Shown here: piece by piece, positions 1 to 11,283 of the stretch
Layout: the number at the start of each line of letters is the position of its first letter
How positions within the stretch are numbered: position 1 is the first letter of the stretch
Assembly: GCA_011317545.1 (NCBI GenBank)
Contig: WUJK01000006.1
Coordinates: 744,001-808,000, forward strand
Reading direction: 5' to 3'
From: Coniella vitis
Taxonomy: Eukaryota > Ascomycota > Sordariomycetes > Diaporthales > Schizoparmaceae
DNA: 64,000 bases
Notes under the pieces: generated by a model
Databases searched by the model: none
Told to the model about the DNA's origin: nothing
What the model saw: only the letters and a program-made list of their open reading frames with translations
Program-made: the position numbers and the translations under genes

Positions 1-3000
1 CGTGCAGCAATCCGAAGAGCAGAAGGAACCTAGCTTGGGGCTGCAGTGTGGTAATGGTGAAGCCTGATGGTTGGCGGGCAATTACGGAGAGCGGGCCGCC
101 ATGCCGACACCATGACCGGTTCAGGCAACCAACACTTTCTTTCCCTCAGCCGTGGCCGCAAAATAGCCTCAGCGGAAAGACGCCCACTTGAACATTTTCA
201 CATCTTCGTCATTATGCCAGACTCCTTGGACAAGTGGCACCCAGTCGAACCTCCTAGGCACCCGGTTAAAGGGAATTGAGGTGTTGGGTGTGCTGTGCTG
301 ATGTCACATGACCTTTTCGACGTCAGAAGTCCATGAATCTTGACATCTCAACCTGCTTGGAGATCATGACGCGAGCTTTGACGATCCTTTTCCATTTCGT
401 AGTATTTTGTGTTTTGTTTTTTCTCCCTTCTATGGTCATCAACTACGGTTCCACATTTGAGACGCGAAAGTCCCTAGTGGGGGGGGGGGGCAAATGCCGA
501 AGTCGAAACATACACCTGATTGGCGTTCTTTCCTACGGCCTCCTCTATGCTAGACGAGTCCGTCTGCGCGTACGACCTTAGAGAGGCAAAACTCGGGCGT
601 GGTTTTACCAATACTCGGACTTTGACGCGCTTCAACGCTGCCAATGCAAGCTGGATCTTTGGATTCTACTTCTTCTCAAGGAAACTTTGGCTACCCGGCG
701 GCCTCCTTTTGATGAGCTGGTGTTCGAGTTCGATATTCTCCGGGTGGCGTACAAGGCCTGAGAGACACACCAAAGGTGCACTCAGGTTCAGGTTAAGATG
801 GAACGTGCCGTCTTTTGCTTTCGCACGCGCAGGAAAACGTGTCTATCCGTGGGGTCGGTCGATCTTCTCTGGGCGAGTGGTTGGTTTGCTGATGAGGAGT
901 GATGCTGACCCCGTGGCTGGGTTGTCGGCTGATCTGAGCTTCTATCCTCTATCTTCATAATTTACCTTCCTATCTCGGACGGCTTGAAGAATCTGAGATG
1001 GTGCTAGACTGTCAACCGCTACTCTCAGGTTACCGCAAGCCGCTTACCAGATGCTATACCCGCTGTGGTTATACTCCAACATACTACAGGATATGGAGCC
1101 TTCCATCATCCAAAAGCAGCCATCCAAACTGCAGAAATCTTTCTTGCATTTGGCATCAGATGCGTGTTTGGATCGCCATGTACATACACACTCTCCCAAC
1201 GGTGATCAAATCGTCCTTTGGGCGATTGCACAAACATATGTCCACTTTAAAAAAAAGCTTCGGCTACTCCAAGCTGTGTCTCCAAAGGTTGTGACTTGCA
1301 TGCTACACACAGAGCCTATTACTAAGCTTGTGACTATACGCTGCTATGCTAACTTCTCGCATCCGGATTGCTGCAAGAATCACACCTGGATTCCGTTCAC
1401 ATATCTAGGTGGAAAGAGATGTTTCCAGAGACGAGATGATGAGTTGAGAGTAGATGACAGAGGAGAGAAGTGTGTAATATTTGCGGGTCGGTAGTATCAA
1501 GATAGAAAGTTGTCTGTGTATCTTGGCCGGACGAACCGTTTGCTTGGATCCTTTCTCTCTTAAACCGTGCCCAGTGATGTACACCTTGCTTTTGTTCGGT
1601 ACCAATCCACCTGCATGGGGTATCTATCATTTGGATGCAGTAAGGCTTTGCGGCGTTACTCAGATGCTCATCATGAATGACTTGCTTACCTATTCGCTTG
1701 CTACAGCAGGATATACTGTGTACTATACATAGTAAGGTTAAGTGTAGAGTTTTGCTGGTGTGCCTCGGTTGTCGGGGAGGAGTGCAGGGTGTGGTCTTGT
1801 GTGCAGGAAAGAGGGGGAGAGTGCGGGGTAAAGGCTACATACATAGTAGTACATAAGAGGCCAGTACTATGGAAGGAATTGCATGTAACAAGCTCCAGGA
1901 AATGACCCTTAGAAAGCAGCCATCTCTTGCTAGCTTCTTCCTTCGCCTTGTGATCGGGTGGAAAGGGAGGTTCTATTGATGATATTCTCGCTATAAGTAG
2001 TGCTGCATTTGGTTTGCCACTGAATTTGGGCGCAGCTTATCAAGAGGGTGTGATTTATTGTAGCTTGTAGTATAGTGTTGTAATGTTTGTATTGTGGGTT
2101 TAAGTGTGGTTATGCTACATCAGGTTTGGTAATGCTTGCCTCGTTATGCACATCCGGAAATATACCTATGTATGTGTGCGATAATAAATCATTCAGTAGA
2201 GATTCTATATTCCGGGCATATGGGAAAGGAGACGTCTGCTATTGCATCGAAGCTGAGTGATATGTTGATATCTCAGAAGTTTGGCACCGTGATATCTAGC
2301 GATATCTAGCAACTTCTGTGCGGTAAACCCAGGAAGAAGGCTTTTATGAGTATGGAAAGTAATCGTGTTTGAAAAGAAAGTACTAGTTGAGTTGGTATAA
2401 TGTATAGCAGAATGCTTTGAGCTAGCATATGTATACAAAACCAAAGCCCAAATGTGTACATAATTATCAATTCATGGAATCAGGCTCGAAACTTTGCATG
2501 AATCTGTTCTTGTTCTCACGATGCCCAGGTGCTTGGTGGAGGACCATTACTTATCAGTTCGCTAGTTTCTTTTGTCCGGCGTAATTTCATACAGTGGAAG
2601 CACTACCACATTTTGGATGTAGTCGAGATAGATCTTCTAATACTGAGTCTTCAGATTGTTCTCTATTTAACGTTTACTGTAAAGGTCTTGGAGTATAACC
2701 GCCTCGAGAACTAACTACCTAGGTAGTATTTAATCCACCACCAGTCAAGCTCACAAATTCGCAACATTTTGCAGTCGGCCCTCATGTTTTGTATTATATT
2801 CATCCTATATACATCATCAACTGCCCCTTTACCTATTTTCCTTTTCAGTAAAATCTTAAGATCTCCAACTCTTACAACAACGGAACCGTCGCCATACATA
2901 TAATACACCTTGAAGGCTTTTCTTGAAAATCAAGTCGACCATCAAAAGATACGAGGTACTGTTGTAGCACGAATCTTGTCTTCGATCGTTCCGTGGCAGA

Positions 3001-4045
3001 CTCGAATGAATCTCAATCCATGCGCTCGACATGCTGATTGAATCGTGTCAATGGTAGCTGCTACCTAGATATTCCTACAACAGTTATACGATACTCATGT
3101 AGAGCAAAGAACAGCGAGTCGTAACGGGTTCACCAGAGAATTCATGGAGAAAGAGGTTTAGAGGACGTTGATGTTTCGAGTGCTTTCGGATTTTCTTTTC
3201 TTAAATTTATTTTTGTTTTTCGGTGAAAAGAAAAGAAAGAAATAAACTACAAAAACTTTCTCATCGCACTTGTCTTTGCCACGCCTTTCTACAATTCATC
3301 TTGGTAAAGCATGCGTTTCTGCACTCTACCTCATCTGGTTTCAACCCACCGCATTCTTGACAGGAGCCCCGGGAGAGTTGAACCTGTGTGAAAGATCTTT
3401 GGATGTTCGAGACTGATTATTACTCTCTCTGCACTGATGTATTGCATTATGAAATGAGGGAGTGGCCTGTTTCCCATGACGTCTGCTGCCCCAGCAACAT
3501 TTTTCTTCCCGCCCACTACCGTATAACTGCGAGCGTGTGTGAACCTCAATACCAATACACTTCGACCCTGACCGGTCCGTAATAGTCTCGGGCTCGTGCA
3601 CAACGTCAGCGGCTCATTATATCGAGCTTCTCTGGCCATGAGAAGTGTCAAAGACCACTTGACGCAGCGTACTGCGCGATGAGGGTGGTTCCCTGGGTGT
3701 CGTTGCCCATAAGCCGCCGGAGAGCCCGAGGAAGGCATCGATTCCGGCCAGCTTCGAGTCTTATCACAACCCTATCAGACGTACTTATTTCAGGGTCAAA
3801 TATCCCTTGCCTCTTCAGTAATCGCATACAGAAGTGATATCGTTGGTATCGTACATGCTCCAAAGCACGTGACGCCCTTCTCCATATCCTGGTATTAGTT
3901 CCCAAGTTAATACGCTCAACACTATGGAGCCTCACTCGTTATGATCTATCGCCCGCTGTGGATTGACACATTTGGAGTATCCAGAGCGTCGTCTTCTAAT
4001 AACTCGCCGGCAGAGATACCGCCCCGTGATTGTTGTCATTCATCA
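1..4045. other. Intergenic region with no recognisable gene
   Basis: Only short reading frames occur here, on both strands. None shows a family motif, a convincing start or splice partners. Landmarks are a 12-nt G run (479-490), two copies of the 9-bp motif TACTATGTA/TACATAGTA (1726-1734 and 1840-1848), a 10-bp tandem duplication (2291-2310) and a 14-bp perfect palindrome centred on CCTAGG (2714-2727). It may hold the untranslated end of a gene lying left of the window, or a non-coding transcript; the sequence alone does not decide. Confidence 0.6.
2714..2727. repeat. 14-bp perfect palindrome ACTACCTAGGTAGT
   Basis: The sequence reads identically on both strands. Related palindromes with the same TACCTAGGTA core occur at 10735-10746, 24543-24554 and 28986-28995, all between genes. 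Function unknown. Confidence 0.85.
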
Positions 4046-5335
4046 TTACAAATCCGTTCGGTGTCTGCTTTGCCTCGAAAAAAGTCTTCTGAGCCCACGC
4101 TTGGCCGATGGGGATTCTGGCTGCTTGGGAGATGTGGGATCTTTTGGTCCTGGCAAACGTCCTGGCTGAGGAGGTGATTCCACCGTGCCGGGAGGCCTTC
4201 GCCTACCCTCCAATTTTCTTTCTGGTAATTGGTCGATGCCGCCGTCTCGATACCCCAGTTCCCGTCTCAGTTGCTCTCTTTTCTCTTCTAGACCATGCTG
4301 CCTTGTCTCAGGGGCCTGTTGGAGAGCCTGATGAGAAGACACGCTAAAGTGAGAATTTGCGCGAGACTTTGGGGCGCCTGTCTGTGGCCAAGGCCTCTCT
4401 TCGCCTCCATTTACCACAATGTACCATCGAATATCTTCGCCATCTTGCAATTGGTCCCTTAGCTTCTCGAGCCAACCGTCGCGCCCCTTCTGGCCACCTG
4501 AATTTTTCTTTGGACGGAAAAGTCTGTCATCGGGACTTTGGCCCGTAACAGCAGGATTGTTTTGCTGCTTCAAATGCGTCTCATAGCGCTGGATTTCGTC
4601 CAGAACACTGCATGAAGAGTCTATGCGCGTGATATAATCGGCGACGTAGGCATGAGGGCGTGTCACCTCTTCTAGATTGGCAGGATCGTATTCCTCGAGA
4701 AGTTTGACAGGAGACCAGTCTTGAGCCAGGAGGCAGTCGGGTCCAGAACCAGCGCCCGAGATTTGGGAATGTGAGGACAAGAGCGGCCGTGAGCTAGGAG
4801 GGGATGGAGGCGCGCGGTGGGAACGGGAACCTGTGCGCAGGTTGCTACCGTGCTTGGCATTGGGCCTGTAGCTGTTTGCAAGATCTGGCGCTCTATGGTC
4901 GCTGGCGCTACTTTTATTACTGTGGCTGCGAAGTATTGAAGGTTCCTGGCGAGGGGGGGTGGAAGAGGTAACGCTATTTTGGGTGGAACTGGGACCGTGG
5001 AGCTGGCTCCTGCTGCTGCTTCTGCTTACATCTCTGCTGGCGAGAGATCGTGTTGTGTGGAAGCTTTCTTCATCATCGTCTCGCTCATTTCCGTGGTCTA
5101 TTGCTTGATTTTCGACATCAGGCAACGAGAGGGGAGCTGCGCTGCTCGAGTCGGGAGGAGGCACAGCACAATCTGGGAGGAAATCGAAGAGCGAGTAGAA
5201 GGATTCGATGAAGCAGCGCGTCGAGCCAGGCGAGGTGATCCATTCAGGAGCAGCATCATCGAGATTTTGAATGACGACGTAGACACGAATACTGCGCCTC
5301 TTCCAGCGGAAGCCGTGGCAGAGGTAGGTGGGCAT
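4046..5335 (-). CDS. Conserved uncharacterised ascomycete protein (429 aa)
   Basis: Single-exon gene with an ATG at 5335 and a stop at 4046. The N-terminus begins MPTYLCHGFRWKRRSIRVYV and continues into a Trp- and aromatic-rich block to about residue 55, which I recognise as a conserved but unnamed fungal module. A Ser/Pro/Arg-rich, probably disordered stretch follows (about 60-200). A second ordered part (about 205-310) contains DWSPVKLLEEYDP and GEDIRWYIVVNGGEERPW and may be an alpha/beta domain. The C-terminus is basic and rich in Pro, Arg and Ser. No signal peptide or membrane segment is evident. I cannot assign a biochemical function. Two TACTATGTA motifs lie upstream (5622-5630 and 5686-5694). 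Confidence 0.75.
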   Translation of the reverse strand: MPTYLCHGFRWKRRSIRVYVVIQNLDDAAPEWITSPGSTRCFIESFYSLFDFLPDCAVPPPDSSSAAPLSLPDVENQAIDHGNERDDDEESFHTTRSLASRDVSRSSSRSQLHGPSSTQNSVTSSTPPRQEPSILRSHSNKSSASDHRAPDLANSYRPNAKHGSNLRTGSRSHRAPPSPPSSRPLLSSHSQISGAGSGPDCLLAQDWSPVKLLEEYDPANLEEVTRPHAYVADYITRIDSSCSVLDEIQRYETHLKQQNNPAVTGQSPDDRLFRPKKNSGGQKGRDGWLEKLRDQLQDGEDIRWYIVVNGGEERPWPQTGAPKSRANSHFSVSSHQALQQAPETRQHGLEEKREQLRRELGYRDGGIDQLPERKLEGRRRPPGTVESPPQPGRLPGPKDPTSPKQPESPSAKRGLRRLFSRQSRHRTDL

Positions 5336-7045
5336 GGCGAAGCCAACAGGTAAAGGTCGATGCTAGCTTTGCCAGCAGCTCGGCGGAGAAGGGGGCGACA
5401 TGAAGGAGTACGCGATCAGAAATCGCGGGATGAATCGGGCGATATGAGTGGCGTACAGAATAGGGGGAAAGGAGAAGAGTCGATAAGAGCCATGGAGGGC
5501 ATGACGTGAGTTTTCTGGTTGCAGAAATTGGTGCTAGAACAGTTGCGGCGGGAGGAAGGTGCAATGTACTTAGTCTTGATTACCCATATGTATACGCCTA
5601 TACGCCCTGGTCAAGCCCGCATACTATGTAGCTGAAGCTTGGATCCATGTTTGCTGCCACTTTTGGCGTTTTGCCCGAGTCTACTTACTATGTATGGCAA
5701 CACTGGTCGATTAGAACTGGCTCTAGGAATGGGGAGTGGGAACGGAAACATCCGTCTGATGTCTACCATTTGATGAAGAATGAAAAGTGGCTGTTCTCAG
5801 GGGTGTCCTGTATACGGTATTCTGGTAGGTCGAACGACAGAGCACTTGGTTGACTTCGGGGCCTTGAACTGTGTCAAGCCCCCACCACGGATGCTACCAA
5901 TCTACCGGGGAGCAAAAGCCATACATTCGGCCTGCTCAGAAAGGATGCGGAATTAGCTGGCGTGCCCAAGGGCCGCTTGAAATATTGATGGACCTGCCGC
6001 GTGGATATTGATTGACACTCAGCAGACTCTTGATCAAGAAAGGCTCAATCTGGAGCTTCAATATGTATACGGACGAAGAGCTTGATGGTCTAATAGCGGG
6101 ACAGGGCCGGGCCGGCGCCGAAGAGGACCCACCCATATCACTGCGCTGCAGGTTTAGGCGGGGGATGCGCGCGGGGGCCCGGGAAGATCGCAGGGACGGT
6201 TACTATGTACAGGGGCTTGGGCACGATGAAGACGCTCGTCATAGCATAGTACACGCTGTGCGATTTGCGGCAATTGCGGCAAGCTTCTGCTGCTGCAGCT
6301 GCTGCAAGGGGCTAAGGGCCAGACAGGAAAGTGCGAGAGGGTTGGCTGATACATAGTAGCTAGCAGAACTGGCTGACTGCGTACCACAGGCCTGAGTCAG
6401 CAAAAGAGGGAGGCACTGGCTGCTGTCAGCTGATGAGTTCCAGCGATACAGTGCACTGTACAACCGCTGACAGCTGGAGCTCTAGTAATACTTCGCCTCC
6501 CAACTCGCCCCAGCCTAAAACCACTAAGGCGTGCTGGCTGTCATCGCCAGAGACCTCGCCCTCACCATCCTTTACATTCAGTGCCGCTGGTTTCGCCCGC
6601 CTTTTGCTCCCCTGAAGCGAAGGTCAACCGATTGGCGTCTGCTCTGGTCTACATAGTAGTGGCCGCAGCGCCAGCGTCGCAGCTATTGCCAATCACATCG
6701 GCAGCACGCCGCTCCACTTGCGCCCTCAACTTGCATCCGCCTGCATTGCAGTGGGCCACTCGTGTGCCTCCAGCTGGCTGCCTCCAGTCCAATCCAGTCC
6801 AGCCCACTCTGCTTCGCCTGCCAGTGCTTCTTGTTGGCCCTGCATCGCCAGACCTGCCAGCCCTGAAAGCGCTACCCCGCCAACCACCAGGGCCTCGTCA
6901 CGAGCCCGATGCCAGTCTGCGCCTGCTCATCTGGCGAGCCTTGACTCTTCTATCCAAGGCCTGAGCTTGCCCGACTCTGTCTTTCCTCCTCCTCCTTCTT
7001 CCGCGTCACTCTGCGGAAGCAAGCCCGAATCTGTGACTGCTTCCC
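5336..7045. other. Divergent intergenic region between the 4046-5335 gene and the RBR ligase gene
   Basis: About 1.7 kb between two divergent genes. It holds five exact copies of TACTATGTA/TACATAGTA (5622, 5686, 6201, 6350 and 6650). The part from about 6100 to 7045 is C-rich with no recognisable protein and is probably the promoter and long leader of the RBR gene. Confidence 0.6.
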
Positions 7046-10000
7046 ATGGCGAGGCCCGACGACTACGATGACAGCCCACGCATCTCGACCCAGAGGAGGC
7101 GCAAGAATCCGCGCACCACCGTTCCACCCGCCGTGCCCGACGTGCCCGACGTAGACTGGCCCCAGCCTGCCCAGACCCTGCCGGATTCCCCAAGCCGCCC
7201 CAGGAGGCACCGTCGTGAGAGAGACGACAGCAGACATCGTGATAGCGACTGGGGTCCCCGCTACGATGACGAGACATTGCTTCGGACCCCCGAATCCCGT
7301 GCGTCCTCGTCCTCGTACCGTCTCTCCCATGGCCGCCGCTACTACGACTCGGAGCATCCCCGGGACCGGTCCACCACTCCGTCCCAGTCGCTTGCCTCCT
7401 CCATGACCAGCGTGCCGACGCCGCACCGCCCCCGATCTTCCCTGACCCGTCAATCCAGTGTGGCCTATCGTCGGCCTTCTGTTCCCTTGAGGGTACCGTC
7501 TTTATCTGCCGATTACGAGGACCTTACCATTCCTGAAAGGCAATCGAGTCGCTCTCGCTCCCATTCTATCCATCTCGCGCCTTCGGCTCCCATTTCCCGG
7601 AGGACATCCAGAACGCGTCAATCTACATCACCATCATCGTCTTCGGATTCTCATCATGACGGTAGTGGCTATGACCACGATGATGACGATGTTGAAGTGG
7701 ATTACGACAGCCACGGTACCATGCCAAAGGCGCCGGATTACAGAGAGACCAGACTCGTGCGTGTCGATCGCAGTCAAAGGACGCCCAGTCGAGCTGGTAC
7801 TGAGAAACGAGGCAAACGCCGGCAGCGAATCCCTGCAGAACCTCTCAGTGCTGACGAAGACAGCGAATCTAACGAACTAGACTTCCCAGCTCGCTCTCCC
7901 TTTGACGAGGTGCCGCTACCACAAATGGCATCGCGTGGTCCATCGCGTGGTACATCGCGAGCCCCATCGCGAGCCCCATCGCGACCACAATCTCGGTCCA
8001 AATCTCGATCCTACTCACGGCCTGCCTCGGTGAGGCACGTGCAAGCGCAAGAGAACGACCTGGTAAATGATGCAGACTCGGATGAACCGACGACATCTAA
8101 CCTCCGAGACCGATTCGAGCGCCGTGGAGAACGCAAGCATCGGCATAGTGCCCATCCATCAAAAGACCGCCAGCGAAATCGCGGCGAGAGCCATTCGCGA
8201 CGATCTCCTCCCTCTACGCGGTACGTATCTGCAGCCGCCTCGCCCAAGGCAGCCACTGGCTCATCGTCCCGGATCAGGTCGTCCAGGAAAGGATATCATG
8301 AGAGTGAGCCTGCGGCTCTGGAAAGGCGCGATCGCTATCATCCGCCGTCTGCGGCGGCTCGGAGGCCCAAGTCTCACAGCGCTTCTTTGCCGCTGGCCGC
8401 TGTATCGCAACGTGTAAGCCTCTCTACCAAACGCTCATCTTTTCTTGGAAACTTTTTTGGTTCATCATTCTCTGGACATACCCATCACCATGCCTCAGCA
8501 AATCCCACTAAGCTGTAAGTAGCACCCTTAATTTGTGTGTGGTTCGACTTGGAAAACTCACATGACGGGGAGATAGAGTGTCTTGCGTCGTTTGTATGGA
8601 TGAACTCCCTTCTCGCAAGGCGGCCAAACTGAAATGCAGCCACCGGATGTGCAACTCATGCCTCAAGCGAAGCTTTAAACTCTCTATCACTGATCCCCAG
8701 CTCATGCCACCCAAATGCTGCACGGCAGACTACATCCCTCTCAAACACGTGGAGCGCCTTTTTGACATGGATTTCAAAAAGAACTGGAACAAAAAATTTG
8801 TAGAATTTTCGGCCCGCAACCGCATCTACTGTCCCAAACGCGGTTGCGGTGAGTTTATTGGCCCAGAGGACATCCGCTACGCCAACGATGGCAAGGAATA
8901 TGGAAAATGTCCTAGATGCTCAACCAAGACTTGTGTGCAATGCAGCGGCAAATGGCATCGTGGCCGTGAATGTCCCAAAGACGAGGAGACAGCAAGGGTG
9001 CTGGTGCAGGCTCAAGAAGCAGGTTGGCAGCGTTGCAAAAAGTGCAAGACCATGATTGAACTCATGGAGGGTTGCAACCATATGACATGGTATGTTGTTT
9101 TTGTTGTTACGACATTGCGCGTTTTTTTTTCTTCTTCTTTATTTCTTTCGTTTTTTTTTGTGTTTTCCAGTATTCTGGCTGATATCGCTCCCCTCTGGCC
9201 CCATGACAGCATGTGCGGGGCGCAGTTCTGCTACATTTGCGGTGCCAAATGGAAGAGCTGTGACTGTCCCTGGTTCAACTACGATACCGTCGAGAACGAT
9301 CGTCTCCAGCACATGCAACCTCCAATGCCGATCCGGTATGGCTCTCATTCTTCGGTTGATTTTCCGCCATCTTCCCCTCTACATGATGGTCGCCCAAGGC
9401 TTCGGCCACGGCCTCAGACACACGAGGAAGAAATGTTGTACCGCCGTGAGACAGGAGAGCGAGACACGACGCATCCAAGACGTTCTCCAAAGTATCAAGA
9501 CTACGATGGCGAGGAGGACGATGGAGACTTTTTGGGCGGGTTCGGGGATATCACGGGCCTGGGCAATGCCGCGGGCCACTTCCTGAACGAGGATTTCCGC
9601 CCCAAACCACGCATGGTTGTGCCGCAACCTCACGCTTCCCCGCCACCGCCCCTCACATTACCAATTGATCCAGCTGCCATGTTCGAAAGAGCCCCAGCCG
9701 GTGATTATATCCACGATGTGAGCCGTGCTCGACGGCCTCGGGCCAACTCACTAACAAGGCTGGCGGAACGCTTCAACAAGGACGGGCGGTCTAGTGGCCC
9801 AGCACTTCGACCACCGCCGCCGATGCCAACTGCCGCGACAATGCCATTGCCGGGCATGATGCCGTCTGTCATGCAAGGGCCTCCTTGTCGAAGAGGCCCT
9901 CTAGATATGCCCATTCTAGCAACGGTCCTCAGGCCACCTGCGCCGGTCTACGAAGAGCCCGAGGAATTGGGTGTGCTTCCCACCAAGAGTAAGTTAGGCA

Positions 10001-10164
10001 GCAAGAAGCAGCAGCAGCAGCACAACCACGATTCATCTGGCGAAGCTCCCAGGTCAGCCATGGCGGGGCTGACGGGGGATGGGCGGTATCGAAACCGAGT
10101 AGACGAGTGGCGAGCCCATGTGCCACATGGACCTGGCGAGTTTGGCGCAGAGATGGTTTCTTGA
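7046..10164 (+). CDS. RBR-type (RING-IBR-RING) E3 ubiquitin ligase
   Basis: Three exons: 7046-8514, 8577-9089 and 9210-10164, giving 978 aa. The ATG at 7046 has a good context (cccATGg). Residues 1-490 are rich in Arg, Ser and Pro and include imperfect 12-nt repeats (about 7930-7985) encoding SRGPSRGTSRAPSRAPSR. RING1 starts at about residue 493 (CVVC..C.H..C..C). An IBR follows with CPKRGC, CPRC, C..C and CPKD. RING2 reads CKKC ... GCNHMTC-M-CGAQFCYICG. By family knowledge the cysteine after HMT (about C661) carries ubiquitin as a thioester; its codon TG|C is split by intron 2. Intron 1 (8515-8576, 62 nt) is conventional. Intron 2 (9090-9209, 120 nt) is a multiple of three with no in-frame stop, and an alternative acceptor lies at 9170. 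The C-terminal third is proline-rich and disordered with a poly-Gln run. Substrates cannot be inferred. Confidence 0.9.
7930..7985 (+). repeat. Imperfect 12-nt tandem repeats coding an SR-rich segment
   Basis: Units related to CATCGCGTGGTC and CATCGCGAGCCC are repeated about five times inside the RBR gene and encode alternating Ser-Arg tetrapeptides. Seen directly in the sequence. Confidence 0.8.
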
Positions 10165-11283
10165 GACCGAGAAAGAGCATGTTGGGGTTGTAATTGGAGT
10201 GAGGCGAACATTTTTGGACCCGAATGGGTGGGTTGCCTCAAGTCATCTAGATGGCTTTGGTGAGAAGAAAAAGAGGAGATGTACATGGCCATTGGCTGCT
10301 GCTCTTTGTGTGGTGTGTGAAAAGGTACGAATGTGGATATGATTGGAGAGTGGATATATGAGACGATTACGACTGAACGTGGATAGGATGGATGTGATAT
10401 GCCTTGTATGACATTACGAAATATAATGGGATGCGGTCAGCATTTGGTTTGGATTGGGCTTATATGCATCTTTGCCTTTTTTTTTTCCCTCCTTTTTTTG
10501 GGGGGCTGTTAAGACTTATCACACGCTATCTTTTGCTGTGATTATCTTGGTTGGAGGGTTTCTTCTTCAGGATACCAACTTGAGAGTAAGTCCAGCTTAA
10601 GCATATACTTGCTGCTTATGCCGTACAACAACGCTCATTCATCGTGGAACCTTTGGGAGTATTCGAAGTCGGGTTGGGTCTGGACAGGGCTGCATGGGGT
10701 CCCTATTCAGGCATTGGCATCGGGCACTTCTTAAGTACCTAGGTACCATGATAATTTGGTAAGTACCCAGGTACCTAGTGTTTACCGCTACTAGAGCGTC
10801 GAAATTTAGGGTGTACAGACATTCTCAGATACCTGGCTTAGCATTGAGGAATCAGCAGAAGAGTATCATCATGGAAATATGTTATTCTTTTTTTCTTCCT
10901 TGTATATACATACATGGTAAGTGTCTTTCTGATCATCAGTGACAAACGTACTTAAGCAGTCATCAAGTACTATGGAAAATGTAGTGCCATACAACGCTAA
11001 GCCAGAATAAGGGCGTACCCGAGTACGGCACCACACCAAGCTTCGTGTCGCTACTTCCTACTTTGGGAGTTTTCCTCCAACCATTTCTCAGGAAGGAAAG
11101 AAGAAAGGAAAGGGAAAGGAAAATTTTGTGTCGTACTGCCTCTGAGCGCAAGCGTCACAGGCAGTTCCGCTTGCCGCACAAAGCTACCTAAGTAGTCTGT
11201 GCAGAGGGTTGCATTCGGCACACCGGGAGAGAGGAGAGAGGGCGAGCGCGAGTGGCAGGAGAGTAACAGCGAGCGGGGAGAGC
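10165..11283. other. Intergenic region after the RBR gene
   Basis: About 1.1 kb with no credible coding sequence. It contains AT-rich 3' flank, a 12-bp palindrome GTACCTAGGTAC (10735-10746), a degenerate copy about 25 bp further on, and purine-rich runs before the next start. Confidence 0.6.
10735..10746. repeat. 12-bp palindrome GTACCTAGGTAC
   Basis: Perfect palindrome sharing the core of the elements at 2714, 24543 and 28986. An imperfect second copy follows at about 10763-10778. Confidence 0.8.

Noticed and set aside
520..960. 146-codon frame near the left end
   Set aside because: No ATG start in good context and no conserved pattern; overlapping short frames look equally random.
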